A model generated the notes under the pieces. That model did not search any database. It was not told the DNA's origin and saw only the letters and a program-made list of their open reading frames with translations. Made by a program: the position numbers and the translations under genes. This document shows, piece after piece, positions 12,900-24,370 of a DNA stretch of 64,000 nucleotides. This stretch comes from Corylus avellana. Lineage: Eukaryota; Streptophyta; Magnoliopsida; Fagales; Betulaceae. Position 1 is the stretch's first letter. Every line of letters starts with the position of its first letter. Where the stretch lies: assembly GCF_901000735.1 (NCBI RefSeq), contig NC_081543.1, positions 25,315,515-25,379,514 of the forward strand, written 5' to 3'.

Positions 12900-15517
12900 C
12901 TAATTGATAGTGATTGGGTAGAATGCTGCCTAATTCAAAGACAGAGGCACCACACTTTAACAGCCTGTGCCAATCACCCAACTGTAACAGCCTAAAAGCC
13001 TGTGTGGATAGCCCCATCTATCACTGTAGATTTGCTAATCATGCACATGCAAACACCAAAAAGTATCCATTTTGTGAATGCAAAGATCCAGAGGAGGGTT
13101 CTTCTCATGGCCCAGCAAAGAGAACAAATTTCTGAAAGTTCTAAACATTAACCAACAAAACAGACCTAAATTCAAAAGCAGATTCATAAACTTGGGCATG
13201 ATCTAGATGGACCTACATCCTGTTTCTGTGAGAGAAAAGCACTAGTCAAAAAGCATACACATGCGTATGGAAACAACCCCACAGAATTTTCACATTAGCC
13301 CATTGCCAGATAAAAGTGAGCAACAAAAAGTACAAAACACCTACTTTATAACCCCTTAAATTTTGAGATCTGTGCATACTTAACATAAAAGGCAGATATA
13401 AGTATATAGTAAATGCAGTTGAAAGAATTGACTAATGCTTAATTACTCTCTAAATAGGTGCCAGCTAATTGGATTAAAGAATATGCAGAAAGTAACCCTG
13501 AACACACAGAAAGCGAAGGAAGAAATTACCAACTTTATGTTCTCAGAACCAAAAGGATGGGAAATCAATTATAAAATTGGGAGGAAGCAAAGTATAAGCC
13601 TAGAGGAGAAGGGAGGGGTGGAATTTATGTACAGTAACAATATCATACACTTGGGGAATTCATTTGCCCTTTGTATCCACACTTTGCTCCTATGCAGCAA
13701 ATCATGAGATCAAGTCACCTTGTAACCTTTTCACCTTTCACCTTACCACAGTATTTGCCTCAACTAGAAGAAGGTAGGCAAGGAAAAGAGAAGGTGGGGG
13801 AGAGAAGTTAGGAGAAGAAGAGGAATGATGGGAAAAATTAAAAGATGAAGGTTAAGGTTAAATAGCTCATTTTCTCTATCAAATGAAATGGGTATGGATA
13901 ACTTTTGACCAAATTTAGCTGGAATGTCAGTTTTTGCTACTCAACCACCATGACAATGCCAAGCCAGAAGGCTTGACTTATGGCATTGGCCAGTGGTTCC
14001 TTAGAAGTGAAGCACAAGAAAACTAGAGTATTAGAATTTTCCTTAGGACTTCACAATTGATAAAATCGCTTTCTGTTTTGTTTTAAAAGCAGCTTAAGGT
14101 GCACAACACTGGAATCTGGATGGTGTAATATAGGATAAGCAAGTGGCAACTATAGACCATCCTTATTGATCTAGGATCAAGTGGTTCAAAGGATTTAGAC
14201 AGTACTAAACATTGGAATATGAAAAAAATGAACGGATAAGATGCCTAATATGCAATAGCTAAGGAAGATTTAATCTACCATAACCGGTAAATGCCAACTA
14301 CCATTTTTATACTATAGTTTCTGCCCTTCCACCTTAAATTACGAATTGCAAACCATTCATCCTCGGAAAGCAGAGGAAGTAAAAAACTGCAACATGAGAG
14401 AAAAATTGAAAAACTAATAGCCTCAAATGTCACTGCAACAGATGGATGAGTGGTAAATATGCCTCTTATCTTTACTCAATGCTTAGATTTGTGTTAAGGG
14501 CCTAACCATTAATCCAAAAGCCCTAAGAGGATCATAACATTCCATCACGCTTCAGAATCCAATGTCAATGGCAGCCTACTCTATTGATACTAATGGTAAC
14601 AGTAGCATTTTCCCTTCTTTTTTTTACGACTTCACTCACCTACCAATATTCAATAACTTAACACGATGCTATGTGATTCAAACCAAGACATTTAGTCCAG
14701 CCCCTTGTGACTCAAACCCGTGATATGGTACATGTTCTAATACCAACTGTTAGGGCCATTTATCGAAAGCCCTGAGATTGATTTGATTAAACTCTTAACT
14801 TTTAAGATCATAACTGACCAAACATGTTTTATATATCTACTTATAAAGTCATATTGTGTCCCATTCCCACATCAGTTCATGTACTCATTTTTCCAAATCG
14901 TCAACTGGATATATGTAATTTGTCTAAATTCCTACCATGTACAGCATTTTATGTCATAAGGTTCTTATATATGGATGTTGAAGATAGAACTAAAATAAAG
15001 ACATTACCAAGAAACGTACAAAGTGGTTGTAAAAACTACACCAGACAAGAGCACTACATTTGATAAGACATATACCAGTGTGCAGCTGCTTCCTTGTTGC
15101 AATTACTATGTAGTTATAAGATTTCTGCATTAAACATATCCCTCTTCCTCAATGGGCGTAGCCCTTTTGCCAGAAAACATTGTAAATTGTTGTTTTCTGG
15201 TGCATATCCAATAATCCAAACATTTCTTGCACAAACATTGATATGATAGCCATTTTATGGCCACAAAATTTGCCCCTCACACATAAGAATTACCAGTACA
15301 TATGTCAATATATTTAAAAATAAATAAAAATTATCACACAGTTTCTTTTGGGTTTCTTCTTTTTCCATAATTAAAACAAAACGTACGTAAAATCATCAAC
15401 TATGGTCTATGAATCAGAGAGAAAGAACAAACTAAAGGGGAAAAAAAACAAGAAAACAAAGTGCAGTAAAGATCGTGAGAGAAAGAAATTAAGGTGGTGG
15501 AATAGCACTAGGATTAC
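12900..15517. other. Non-coding region of mixed composition, possibly transcribed
   Basis: This stretch has fewer homopolymers and more balanced composition than its surroundings, yet no reading frame on either strand resembles a protein I know. The longest open frames (12914-13135 and 13435-13707) look random. It may be the intron or body of a minus-strand non-coding transcript starting near 15.7 kb. Confidence 0.35.
14720..14760 (-). mobile_element. Relic of a copia primer-binding site
   Basis: On the minus strand CTAACAGTTGGTATTAGAAC resembles an LTR end (TAACA) followed by a decayed site complementary to initiator tRNA-Met. No gag or pol frame follows, so only a scrap remains. Confidence 0.3.
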
Positions 15518-15729
15518 CTTATTGGAGCTCAAAGAGAAGCAGAAATGGTCATCATGCGAAGCATAGGCCATAGAGAACCTCTTCTAGTTTAAGACCTCTG
15601 CATTTGCTTCAACCACAAAAAAACGACTCGAGGACGATGATGAAAGTTCCTTACGTTGCTGTATTGACCACTATAACCCTGTTGTATCACCTCAACGTTG
15701 AGGCTTCTGTTTCCGATTAACGCGTCCAT
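15518..15729 (-). other. Candidate first exon of an unknown minus-strand transcript
   Basis: On the minus strand a 46-residue frame (15729-15589, MDALIGNRSLNVEVIQQG...) is followed at 15571 by a second ATG in good context. This second ATG encodes 18 residues starting MAYASHDDHF and runs straight into a consensus donor (AAG|GTAATC) at 15518. The small upstream frame could be a uORF. I recognise neither peptide and find no convincing downstream coding exon, so this may equally be a non-coding RNA or chance. Confidence 0.2.
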
Positions 15730-16428
15730 TTCAGTCATTCACCTTAAGGCGGCCATTGCCTATGGTTTGGTTTGAGAACATTTCCGCGAATATGCGATGG
15801 GTACCCCGTACCAATGCCACAGAATATGCGTGGAGAAATTTCCGAATAAAAGTGACATATGTCATTTAAATATGTGAGATGTACATATTTTTTTATATAG
15901 TATGGACAAAGTTAGAATAAATTTTATAAAAAATTCATGTACACCTTACTTGTTATTAAAAAAAATGGACACATGTCATTTTTATAAACTAAATTAAAAA
16001 AAAAAATCCTCCAACCTAATTTAGAAAAAAAAACTTGTCCATTCAGATATGGCTACAATTTATCTTTTAAAAATAAATAAATAAATTAGCTATACACTTT
16101 TTTAAAATAAATCATTTCATTCCCTTTTCATTAAATTATTAACAATGTTGCCACATCATACACAGTCATAAGGTAAGGCCACGGCATGTATTATTTTTAA
16201 TAAAAAGAATGGTTAAATACTTTATTCTCCTTGTGGGCACGTGTCAATTTGTTATTGGTGCTGATATAGCGTCAAATTTTGAATGAAATTTAGACGGATG
16301 TATCATTCGTCTTTAGGCAAATCAAGGGTACCTCCTGTGATAAAAAGTAAACTTTAAAAAACAAAAAATAAAGAAGTTAAACTAAAGTGAAATAAGGATT
16401 AAACCCTAAAAATAAATCATTATAAATC

Positions 16429-16429
<1 letters not shown>

Positions 16430-16463
<34 letters not shown>
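16430..16463. repeat. (TA)n microsatellite
   Basis: About 16 uninterrupted TA units in intergenic DNA. Confidence 0.95.
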
Positions 16464-16469
<6 letters not shown>

Positions 16470-16949
16470 ATAATAAAACCACCAAGTCATTTTAGCCGCC
16501 GATTGACCAAACCACCTTTGACCTTTTGAGAGTAGTTCAACAATTCCTCAACTGAATTTGTGAGTGATTCGGCCACTCTCTTTAACCAATTTAGAGGATG
16601 GTAGTTCTTGGGTTTTTTTTTAAAAAAAAAAAAATATATAAAACTTTCCTAAAAGATCTTTAAAGCAATTTTTTTTTCTAATTATTTTGTATGCATTAAA
16701 TTTCTGATAGGCCTGGGTCGACCCGGACTACATGGAAAAGGCCTGGATCCGAGACTGCATGCGTTGTAGTGCTTGCTTCTAAAGAGACATTCGGCTAATA
16801 AGTAAGCAAATGGGCTTTTACAGTTGAGCCCACTACATTTGTCAAAGATTTGAGCCCACCACCTCCCTTTAATTGGATATGACAAATTGGTTGGTGATGG
16901 GTGTTGAACCGTCCCCATTGAAGATTTAGAAGTTGTACCTCAATTTTTC

Positions 16950-17250
16950 GGAACAGGATCCTCTCTAGTCTATTTTGGATTAGAGAATATTCAATTTATG
17001 GTTAGAATTTTTTTTTAGAAATCTTAAATGTGACAAATTGGTTGGAGGCTGGCCACTCCCAATAGGGTAGCCAACCACTCCTTATTATTTTATTATTTTA
17101 TTTTATATTTTTTTAATATAAAATAATATTTTATTATTATTTTTTGTTAGTAGAACAGGTGTCTTATTTGTGGATCTTGAATTTCTAAAAATTCTAGCCA
17201 TGAACTAGATATTCTCCAATTCATTTTGGACCGGAGAGGATTCTATTCCC
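16950..17250. mobile_element. Foldback MITE, about 300 bp
   Basis: The left arm (GGAACAGGATCCTCTC, then TTTTGGATTAGAGAATAT) is inverted in the right arm (ATATTCTCCAATTCATTTTGG, ending GGAGAGGATTCTATTCCC in part). The middle is unrelated AT-rich DNA. The same GAGAATAT arm motif recurs at 34055-34198. Confidence 0.6.
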
Positions 17251-17510
17251 AATTTTTCTAGATCCCTAAAGATAAAGTCTCATTTATGAAGGAGAATTAC
17301 TTTGATAATTGTATGCACCAATGGCATGTAATTAGGACACATCCATATTGAAGGTGGTCCAGGGTGTACCTGCCTGCACTTTAACATGGTTTTTATGAGA
17401 ACTCAATTATAAGGGATCCAGATCCAACAGTGAACACCGTAGGTTCAAGTTTTTGGTTGATGAGTTTGATATGATGGGGCGTTTTCAGTTGAAAGTGTTT
17501 TGGTGTTTTA

Positions 17511-17777
17511 GGGGGCATTCATGGACAAAAAGTGCAATTTTAAACCAAATCGCAAAAAACTTGTTCGTTTAGGGTTACATTTTTTAAAAATTGCGATTTG
17601 AAAACATAAAAATCTATATTTTCAAATCTCAAGCAATGTGGTGTTTTTTTTTAAAAAAAAAAAAAACGCAGGATTTTAAAGGCTAAATTGTAATTTTAAA
17701 GGTTCTACTGTGTTTTAAAAATAACGTTTTCACATTTTAAAATTGCACTTTTTGAAATTGCAAATCCAAACCAACCC
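17511..17777. mobile_element. Tourist-like MITE with TTA target duplication
   Basis: TTA at 17508-17510 and again at 17778-17780 bracket an AT-rich element of 267 bp. It starts GGGGGCATTC and ends CCAAACCAACCC, carrying repeated AAATTGC / GCAATTT motifs. The 3-bp TTA duplication is the PIF/Harbinger signature. The interior resembles 34655-35163 and 20005-20345. Confidence 0.55.
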
Positions 17778-18670
17778 TTAATATGATGTGGCAAGTTGTT
17801 ATTCGAAGGCACAAATAACGTATTTTATACTAGATCTCTATAGAAGTTAAAACTCTAAATTAAAATCTATCTTTGTAAAAAGCATATGAGAATTTCATGT
17901 TCTATGATCGTGAGAATCAAATACTCAATTTCATGAGCTTGGTTTAAAAAATTCTTTTAATCCAATTAAAAAAAAAAAAAACTTTGTAAAATCATCATTG
18001 ACACTGAAAACTCAACCTCTTTCACCTTTTCCTTTTTCCTTACATTGTAGCTACGAGAACTATATAAAAGGATGAAAAATAAAATAAAATTTGAGAGCAG
18101 CCAATCACTTTGGTTGGGTGACCCAATAACTCAGAAGTAGAGGGAGGGGCCAGAAGAGAGCAACCACCCTATAGAAAGTACGAAAAAGGAATAATAGAGA
18201 CATAGCGCCGAACTTTGAAGATATCATTGCATTACCCAAAATGAGAAAAAAGAGAAAATGGAGTTTGTCAAGAACAAAAGAATAAAGATCAAGAGGGGAG
18301 GAAAAGAAAAAGAATGATGGGCCACTCTAAAAGAAAAAACAAAGTTTGTGATGGATATTCATCGCCATTCGCCATGATTATGTGGGGCTTAAATCAAACT
18401 TGTATTGTATTTGTCTAAGCAAGACAAACAATTTCGGATCATGGAGATCTTCCTGATTATGATGACAAAGGGATCGATCTATTTGTCACTTTGAGAGTTT
18501 CCCATTATTTGCACTATATTTGGGCATTCTACCTTACTAATTGGTTGCCTTGTTTTACTTTACCCTTAAATGTTGGAGAATTTGGAATCTAATTTTTGGA
18601 AGAAAAAAAAAAAGTATAGCACTTTTTCGAGACCAATAGAGGGGAGGGTCGGTATTATTATTATTATTAT

Positions 18671-18782
18671 TTTTTTTTTTTTGACATGTTCACACAGGGA
18701 AAAGAGGGAAGGGGGATTTGAACTAGTAACATTTGCTTCATGAGACGTGGTCCACTGCCAATTGAGTTACTCCTTGAGGACG
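18671..18782 (-). mobile_element. tRNA-derived SINE, copy 1
   Basis: Read on the minus strand, there is a tRNA-like head with an A-box-like TAACTCAATTGG (18758-18769) and a B-box-like CTAGTTCAAATCC (18714-18725). A short body and an A-tail (18671-18682) follow. It is the same family as the copy at 19421-19524. Confidence 0.6.
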
Positions 18783-19100
18783 GGATAGTTGGTATTGGTC
18801 ATGACCGTTTTCTTCTTGGAATTAAGACTAAGAGAAATGAACTAATTTAGGCATCGGAGGAGGATCGCTAGAACATCACTCGAAGAGTTCTCTTGACCGT
18901 AGTTCATGTTGCAGGTACGAAGTGGAGCATGAAGAAAGGTGGCAAGCAGTCCTTGTATTCACCATACCGAAAACTATCATCAACATTCATAATATCACGT
19001 TATTTAAATTTTTTAAATAATGTAATAATGATAACATGTAAAATAATATAATTTAGATCATAAAATAATTCGGTGTTGCCATCAATTTTTTTTTTTTTTA

Positions 19101-19420
19101 GGGAAAAATGCAGTTTAGCCCCCTGAAGTTTTAAGGGTTTTTCAATTTTAACTCTAAAGTTTAAAAATTGGCAATCTACCCCTGAAGTTTCAAAAATTGG
19201 CAATTTAATTTTTCCGTCAAAATGGACGGAAATCTATGAAATTACATCATTACCCTCAGGCTTTTTTTAAAAAATTTCCATCCAATTTAACGGAAAAATT
19301 AAACAAAAGGTTTAAATTGCCAATTTTTGAAACTTCAGGGGGGTAGATTACCAATTTTTAAACTTTGGAGTTAAAATTGAAAAACCCCTGAAACTTTAGG
19401 AGGGTAAATTGCATTTTCCC
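19101..19420. mobile_element. Foldback MITE with arms over 100 bp
   Basis: The left arm (19101 to about 19215, with TTTTTCAATTTTAACTC and AAGTTTAAAAATTGG) is inverted almost base for base in the right arm (about 19310-19420). The whole element could form a long hairpin. It sits directly against the tail of the SINE at 19421. Confidence 0.75.
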
Positions 19421-19524
19421 CTTTTTTTTACATGTCCACATAAGAAGAGTGAGGGAGGATTCGAACTAGTGATCTTCGGTTCATAAGGCGTAATCCCCAA
19501 CCGATTAAGCTACCTCTTAGGGAC
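19421..19524 (-). mobile_element. tRNA-derived SINE, copy 2
   Basis: On the minus strand the head carries an A-box-like TAGCTTAATCGG (19501-19512) and a near-canonical B-box CTAGTTCGAATCC (19457-19469). It then has a body ending GTGGACATG and an A-tail (19422-19429). It is better preserved than the copy at 18671. Confidence 0.65.
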
Positions 19525-19686
19525 CGGTGTTGCCATCATTGCACCGCGGTAGAGCTCATAAATATGGATCCTAAAACATGGAAGTGTAACAAAAAATGAA
19601 TGAACAGCTAATATAGTCATGGCAGGTACCTAATGCTTCAACGGAAGGCATAGCCGCATAGATTATTTTCACGTAAGTGACTAAAT

Positions 19687-19911
19687 ATAATTAATGAGAT
19701 CGTTGTCCCTATGTTTACTTGCCCTTCCCCATTCCATGTCTTAATGCACTCACTAACTAAAGTAATTAATAATCCGCCTCAAAAGATAATTGAGGCTAAA
19801 TAAATGGAATAATATCTAGTTAGTTATAATTAATGAGATCGTTGTCCCTATGTTTACTTGCCCTTCCCCATTCCATGTCTTAATGCACTCACCAACTAAA
19901 TTAATTAATAA
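19687..19911. repeat. Two direct copies of an 86-bp segment
   Basis: A segment with ATAATTAATGAGATCGTTG and CATTCCATGTCTTAATGCAC occurs at 19687-19772 and again at 19826-19911, offset 139 bp and nearly identical. A third, more diverged copy lies at about 24395-24482. Confidence 0.85.
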
Positions 19912-20004
19912 TATAGCCATATTGGGTAATAATGGTAAAACATTAAAATGGGTAGTTTTACATTATTTGTTTAAATTATTAGTTGGTTCAGACATGTAAT
20001 TATT

Positions 20005-20345
20005 GTGGATCTTAGGGTCCTTTTGGTTTTGCGATTTCAAAAGGTGCCATTTTAAAAATGTGTGATTTGAAAACGTGAATTTAAACACACAGTTAAGTGT
20101 TTGGTAAAATCACAGTTTGACCTTTAAAATTGTAGTTAGGCTTTTAAAATTATACATTTTCAAAAAATTACCTCATTTCCTGAGATTTGAAAATGCAGAT
20201 TTTTTATGTTTTCAAATTGTAATTTTTGAAAACGTAATTCTAAACAATTCATTTTTTGAGATTTCATTTAAAATCGCACTTTTTATCTATGAAAATGCAA
20301 TGTCAAATGCATCCATAGTTCCTTTGAAATACATAGTCCTCAACT
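20005..20345. mobile_element. MITE-like element in copy 1
   Basis: GGGTCCTTTTGGTTTTGCGAT at the left and repeated AAATTG / GATTTGAAAA motifs match the interior style of the TTA-flanked elements at 17511 and 34655. The same element is at about 24580-24920 in copy 2. The 76-residue plus-strand frame inside is compositional. Confidence 0.4.
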
Positions 20346-21884
20346 AAAGAGGTTGATCACAATCAAATCAACGACAAAAGGAGCTGCAAGAAGGATTTGC
20401 CGCAATTATTTACTCAAATTACAAGTAATAATTAAGTAACGTGAGAGATCGTATATGGGATCAACTTCTTGAGTAATTGGCCAAACAATTTAAAATTTAT
20501 TTGGACAAATATGTCACATTACATATAAAACCTCTCACATTATCTACTCAAATTAAACAATTTTGACAAAAATACAGTACAACACACCCCCTTTTTAACA
20601 AACTATTTATTGTGCCACCCAAGTCCTGCCAAATGAAAGGAAGCATACTCCTCCAAAATACTAACAAATAATCTTACAAAAATACTAATAATACTAACAA
20701 CAACAATAATAATAATAAAATAATAGGAAAAAGTCCACATATCCCTTCAAACCACCATCTAATTGACAATGTTTCCCCCGAGCTACCAAAAATTGTCAAT
20801 TCCCCTAATAATAAAAATACCCTTAATAAAATAAAATAAAATTCAAAAAAAAAAAACTAAAACTAAAACTAAAACTAATTTTTTTAAAGATAAAAAAAAA
20901 AACAAAACGAAAAAAAAAAAAACAAAACAAAACAAAACAAAAACAAAAAACAAAGGTTTGGAAATTTTTTTTTTAAAAAAAAAAAAATCTTTTTTTTTTG
21001 TTTGTTTCAAATTTATTGGATTATTTTTGTCTTAGTAAATAATTTAGGATAATTTTTGTCTTTTTGCTAGCCTTTGAAGGTAATTATCAAAATTTTGATA
21101 GTCTAAGAGGGAAAGTTTATGAAGACATTGACAATTAAGTAATAATTTGATAAGTATGTGAATTTTTTTCAAAATTATAAAAAAAATAAATAAAAATAAA
21201 AAAGGGTTTATTAGGAAGTGCATGGTATAATACTATAATATAAGCTTAGTCGCAGTTGAGCAGAAGATGTGGCACCCTTTCCACCTTTAAGGCTTTGACT
21301 GGCTTTTGAAACTTGAAAGAGTAGTGCCCTTTTCCGAAGCTTAGGATGCCTATTGCCTACCTCCTACTTTTGTTCATCCCTGCACAAGGAAACCTTACCT
21401 TTATTTTTAAAATGCATTTTCCCAATATCTTTTTCGTCACATCAAAATATACACCCTACCTTTTACTTGTTTTAAGTAACACGCTCTTCTTCGTTTTCTT
21501 TTTTTTATGAATAAGTAACTTTATATATCAAGAAAACAACGCATACTAATCTCTATAGGTAAAAGTTTCGTATTAGTTATATTTAGTTAATATGGCCACC
21601 TTTTTTTAACTTCCAGTAGATTAATGTTAGAGATTAGGTCAAATGCATAAAAAGTGTTCTAGTGAATAGCAACCTTTTACTATTTACTGTAGCCTATTAG
21701 ATTTATGTTTTTGTAACTTTTTAGTTTTTTATTGTTTCTATTTTTCATGAAAATAAAATATAATAAAAAATGATTGAGAAATAGCAGGTAGAGAAAAGAA
21801 TATAAAATCTACAGGAGAGTGTATAGAAAAAATAATAAATAAAGTAGAGAATTGTACTTTTTCACTGAGTTTTTTATCTATTGT

Positions 21885-22407
21885 TGTTGGACATGCAAGT
21901 ATCAACCCAAATCTAAACTAGGGCAACCCTGTAGAATCACATAATAATCTAAAGAGATGAAAATATGAAAGAAAGACACAAAATTAACATGATTTGGTTG
22001 TTTTGCCTACGGTCTACGTCCACACGTCAAATCATTTTCTTAATTACATATTTGCTTGATTATTTGATTGTTTACAAACTTTATTTATAGAGAAATAGTT
22101 TGAATGCTACAAGTCTCTTCTATTTCTACATTAACAACAATATATTTAATTTATATAAACCATCTTATAACTTTTAAATTTTTGTAACTCTTATCTCTCT
22201 TGAGTTCTTGTAATTGTTATCTCTTGAGTTCTTGAAACGGTTGTTTCAAGAAACTCTTACAAACTAATTACAACAAAGAGCATCAACAATGAACAACCTA
22301 AGATATACTACTCACGGGCATATGAGCCTCACAATCCTCTCTGGAATGACCTAAATTTTTGTAAAATTCGAACAACTTAATAACAAAAATTCTCATCATC
22401 TCCAACA
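21885..22407 (-). mobile_element. Solo LTR, copia-type, copy 1
   Basis: The segment runs from TGTTGGACATG to CATCTCCAACA, so it has TG...CA ends with a 7-bp inverted TGTTGGA/TCCAACA. On the minus strand it carries the stretch GTGGACGTAGACCG and later TTAATTTTGTG, typical of the R/U5 part of copia LTRs. No internal region adjoins it and I see no 5-bp target duplication. Confidence 0.55.
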
Positions 22408-22562
22408 AGGCCTATGATCAAGCAAATCTTGTGGGAGGAAAATTTTACACGATATACAAAAATTTCCCATTTCAAGCACAAATATCAACAAGCATAATAT
22501 ATATTGTGTTTATCAAATTTGTAATAATAATAATTATTATTATTATTAAAAAAAAAATAGAA

Positions 22563-23029
22563 AACTTCACTTTATACCCCTTAATTATCATGCGTTTTGA
22601 AAAGACCCCCAAAGTTCAAAAGCTATTAATTTGAACCCTCAACTTTTAACTGCAGTCAATTTAAACCCTCTGTTAGTTTTTTAAATGTTAAAAGTGATAC
22701 AATAACATTTATACCCATGACTTTTTTTTATTAAATTCTAAAATTAAAAAAAAATAAAGGCCGTGGGTGCGGGTCTGGCTGTGGCCAGACCCACGGATCA
22801 AAAGGTGACCCAACCGTGGGTCACCTTGGACCATTTTTTTCTCTATTTTTTAAGAAAAAAAAAAAATCAGGAGTATTTTGGTCTTTTTAAGTATTGACAT
22901 TAAAAGTTAACGGATAAATCTGACAGTAGGGTTTAAATTAACTGCAATAGAAAGTTGAAAGGTTTAAATTTATAGTTTTTAAATTTTGGGGTCTACAAAA
23001 CACGAGTAACTTATAGTTAAAGTGAAGTT
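22563..23029. mobile_element. MITE with AACTTCACTTTA ends, copy 1
   Basis: AACTTCACTTTA at 22563-22574 is inverted as TAAAGTGAAGTT at 23018-23029. Inside, AGTTCAAAAGC and AACCCTCTGTTAG segments are mirrored further in. A related but older element lies at 32773-33131. Confidence 0.65.
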
Positions 23030-23099
23030 TTTTTTTAAGAAAAAAAAAAAAACTTCTTGATTCGGGCAAATAACACATGGGCTCACAGGTACTGGTTGT

Positions 23100-23686
23100 T
23101 AGACCCATTTAAGGAGTCGAGTTGTCATTTTCGTGGGGTGCCCCTTTTAATTAAGTACATGGAAAGAGAATGAGATCCCGGGTAACGTCAACATATCCGA
23201 CGGTTGCTATCAGTCTGTATCTCTCAGGTATGGACTATGAACCGTCTCTTCGTTCGAGGAAACAGCTCTGAATCCAATGGCTCAGATTACGCCATATTCG
23301 CGTTGAAACCGGCATAGAGGTCAAAGCTTTTTTTTTATCAAAAGATCAGACGAGACACGTCCAATATAATTGTGGGTCCCACTACTCTGCATGCGCGCCA
23401 CGTGACTTTTATTCAGGAATTTAACCCCATTCAGATTTCAGTCCATCGCCTTCTGCAGGAGTTGCTGGTAAGCAGTCATTTTCGTATGTAAAACAGTAAA
23501 AGTAGTCGGGGTAAAAGCGGTGAATCCGGAGAGCTTTAAAGGTAAAGAGCTCTCTTCTTCCAGGAAATTTCGCTATGATCTCATCGGTACTATTAAAACT
23601 ATAGTGTTGTTCAAATATAATAATATTAGAAGCTTATACTTCACTTGTAGTCGGTGTGAAATCTTGTATGAAGTAACAATGACAAT
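23100..23686 (+). other. 5'-exon-like segment of an unknown gene, copy 1
   Basis: Composition turns less AT-rich here. The segment has a CCACGTGAC G-box near 23399, a leader-like stretch ending GGAGTTGCTG|GTAAGC (donor near 23468), and no long frame. It looks like a promoter plus untranslated first exon, repeated at 27605-28192. No coding exon follows either copy. Confidence 0.25.
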
Positions 23687-23786
23687 NNNNNNNNNNNNNN
23701 NNNNNNNNNNNNNNNNNNNNNNNNNNNNNNNNNNNNNNNNNNNNNNNNNNNNNNNNNNNNNNNNNNNNNNNNNNNNNNNNNNNNNN
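23687..23786. other. Assembly gap of exactly 100 N
   Basis: One hundred N bases, the usual placeholder for a gap of unknown size, are followed by about 35 T. The true length and content are unknown. Confidence 0.99.
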
Positions 23787-23822
<36 letters not shown>

Positions 23823-24140
23823 TGAATGAATAAGGGTTTGACCTTTGCTTAGATCTACTTTCATGAGCAATCTTTGTGTTTAAGGTTTTTATCATGTCCT
23901 TTGGGTCGAGGAGAATTAGTTTCAGTGAGAGGGTTTTACTCTTATGGCCAAATAATTTTATCATTAAAATAATTTTTTTAGTGATAATAAAAAAAAATAA
24001 TAAAATAAAAAAAATAAAAAATCTTTTTTTTTTTTTTTTTGTGTTTTGAATTTATTGGATTATTTTTGTCTTCTTAAACTAATTTAGGATAATTTCTATC
24101 TTTTTGCTGGCCTTCCGTTATTAGATTAACAGAAAGCTGA

Positions 24141-24370
24141 GCCTGTTTGGGATTGCATTTGAGACATAAAGCTTTTAAGTCAAAAAGAGTTTTTGGGCAA
24201 AAGTTTCATTTTTAAGCGTTTGCCAAAAGTACGTTTTGACAATTTTTAGGCTTTTTGGACCCTTAAAAGCGCTTTTAATTTTTTTGCCAAACGAATATTT
24301 TTTTCTTCAAACAGATTTTTTGAGTGTTAAAAGCAATTTTAAATCCTTCAAACACAATCTCAAATAAACC
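24141..24370. mobile_element. MITE with TGTTTGGGATTG ends
   Basis: CCTGTTTGGGATTGCATTTG at the left is inverted at the right as CAAACACAATCTCAAATAAAC. The interior holds AAGCGTTTGCCAAAAGTA and AAAAAGAGTTTTTGG. The same family starts at 63798 near the window end. Confidence 0.6.

Larger units (their letters stand above)
10600..12900. other. AT-rich intergenic DNA with MITE remnants
   Basis: No coding signal is visible. It is dominated by A/T runs, an (AT)n tract and two weak foldback remnants. A small direct repeat containing GTGATAGGCAT occurs twice near 11915-11955. Confidence 0.6.
15780..18670. other. Intergenic DNA with nested MITEs
   Basis: No gene is visible. Two foldback or TTA-flanked elements (16950-17250 and 17511-17777) and an (AT)n tract account for part of it. 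The minus-strand frame 16682-16918 matches nothing I know. Confidence 0.5.
19896..23686. repeat. Large direct duplication, copy 1 (cut by a gap)
   Basis: This 3.8 kb is repeated at 24471-28192 with only scattered substitutions and length changes, mostly in the A-rich tract near 20860-20990. The offset is 4,575 at the left and 4,506 at the right. Copy 1 ends exactly at the N-run. Identity falls to about 90% left of 19896, so the near-identical block has a defined left edge. Confidence 0.95.

Noticed and set aside
12914..13135. Cysteine-containing 73-residue frame
   Set aside because: There is no signal peptide, homology or splice context; it appears random.
14994..15095. Possible second exon (LHTGICLIKCSALVWCS) for the 15.5-kb candidate
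   Set aside because: Acceptor and donor exist, but the frame is short, composition is random and a stop follows; not better than chance.
20117..20347. 76-residue frame present in both copies of the large duplication
   Set aside because: It lies in a MITE of low complexity and is shared only because the DNA is duplicated.
23634..23964. Frames spanning the N-run
   Set aside because: They are artefacts of translating N and poly-T.
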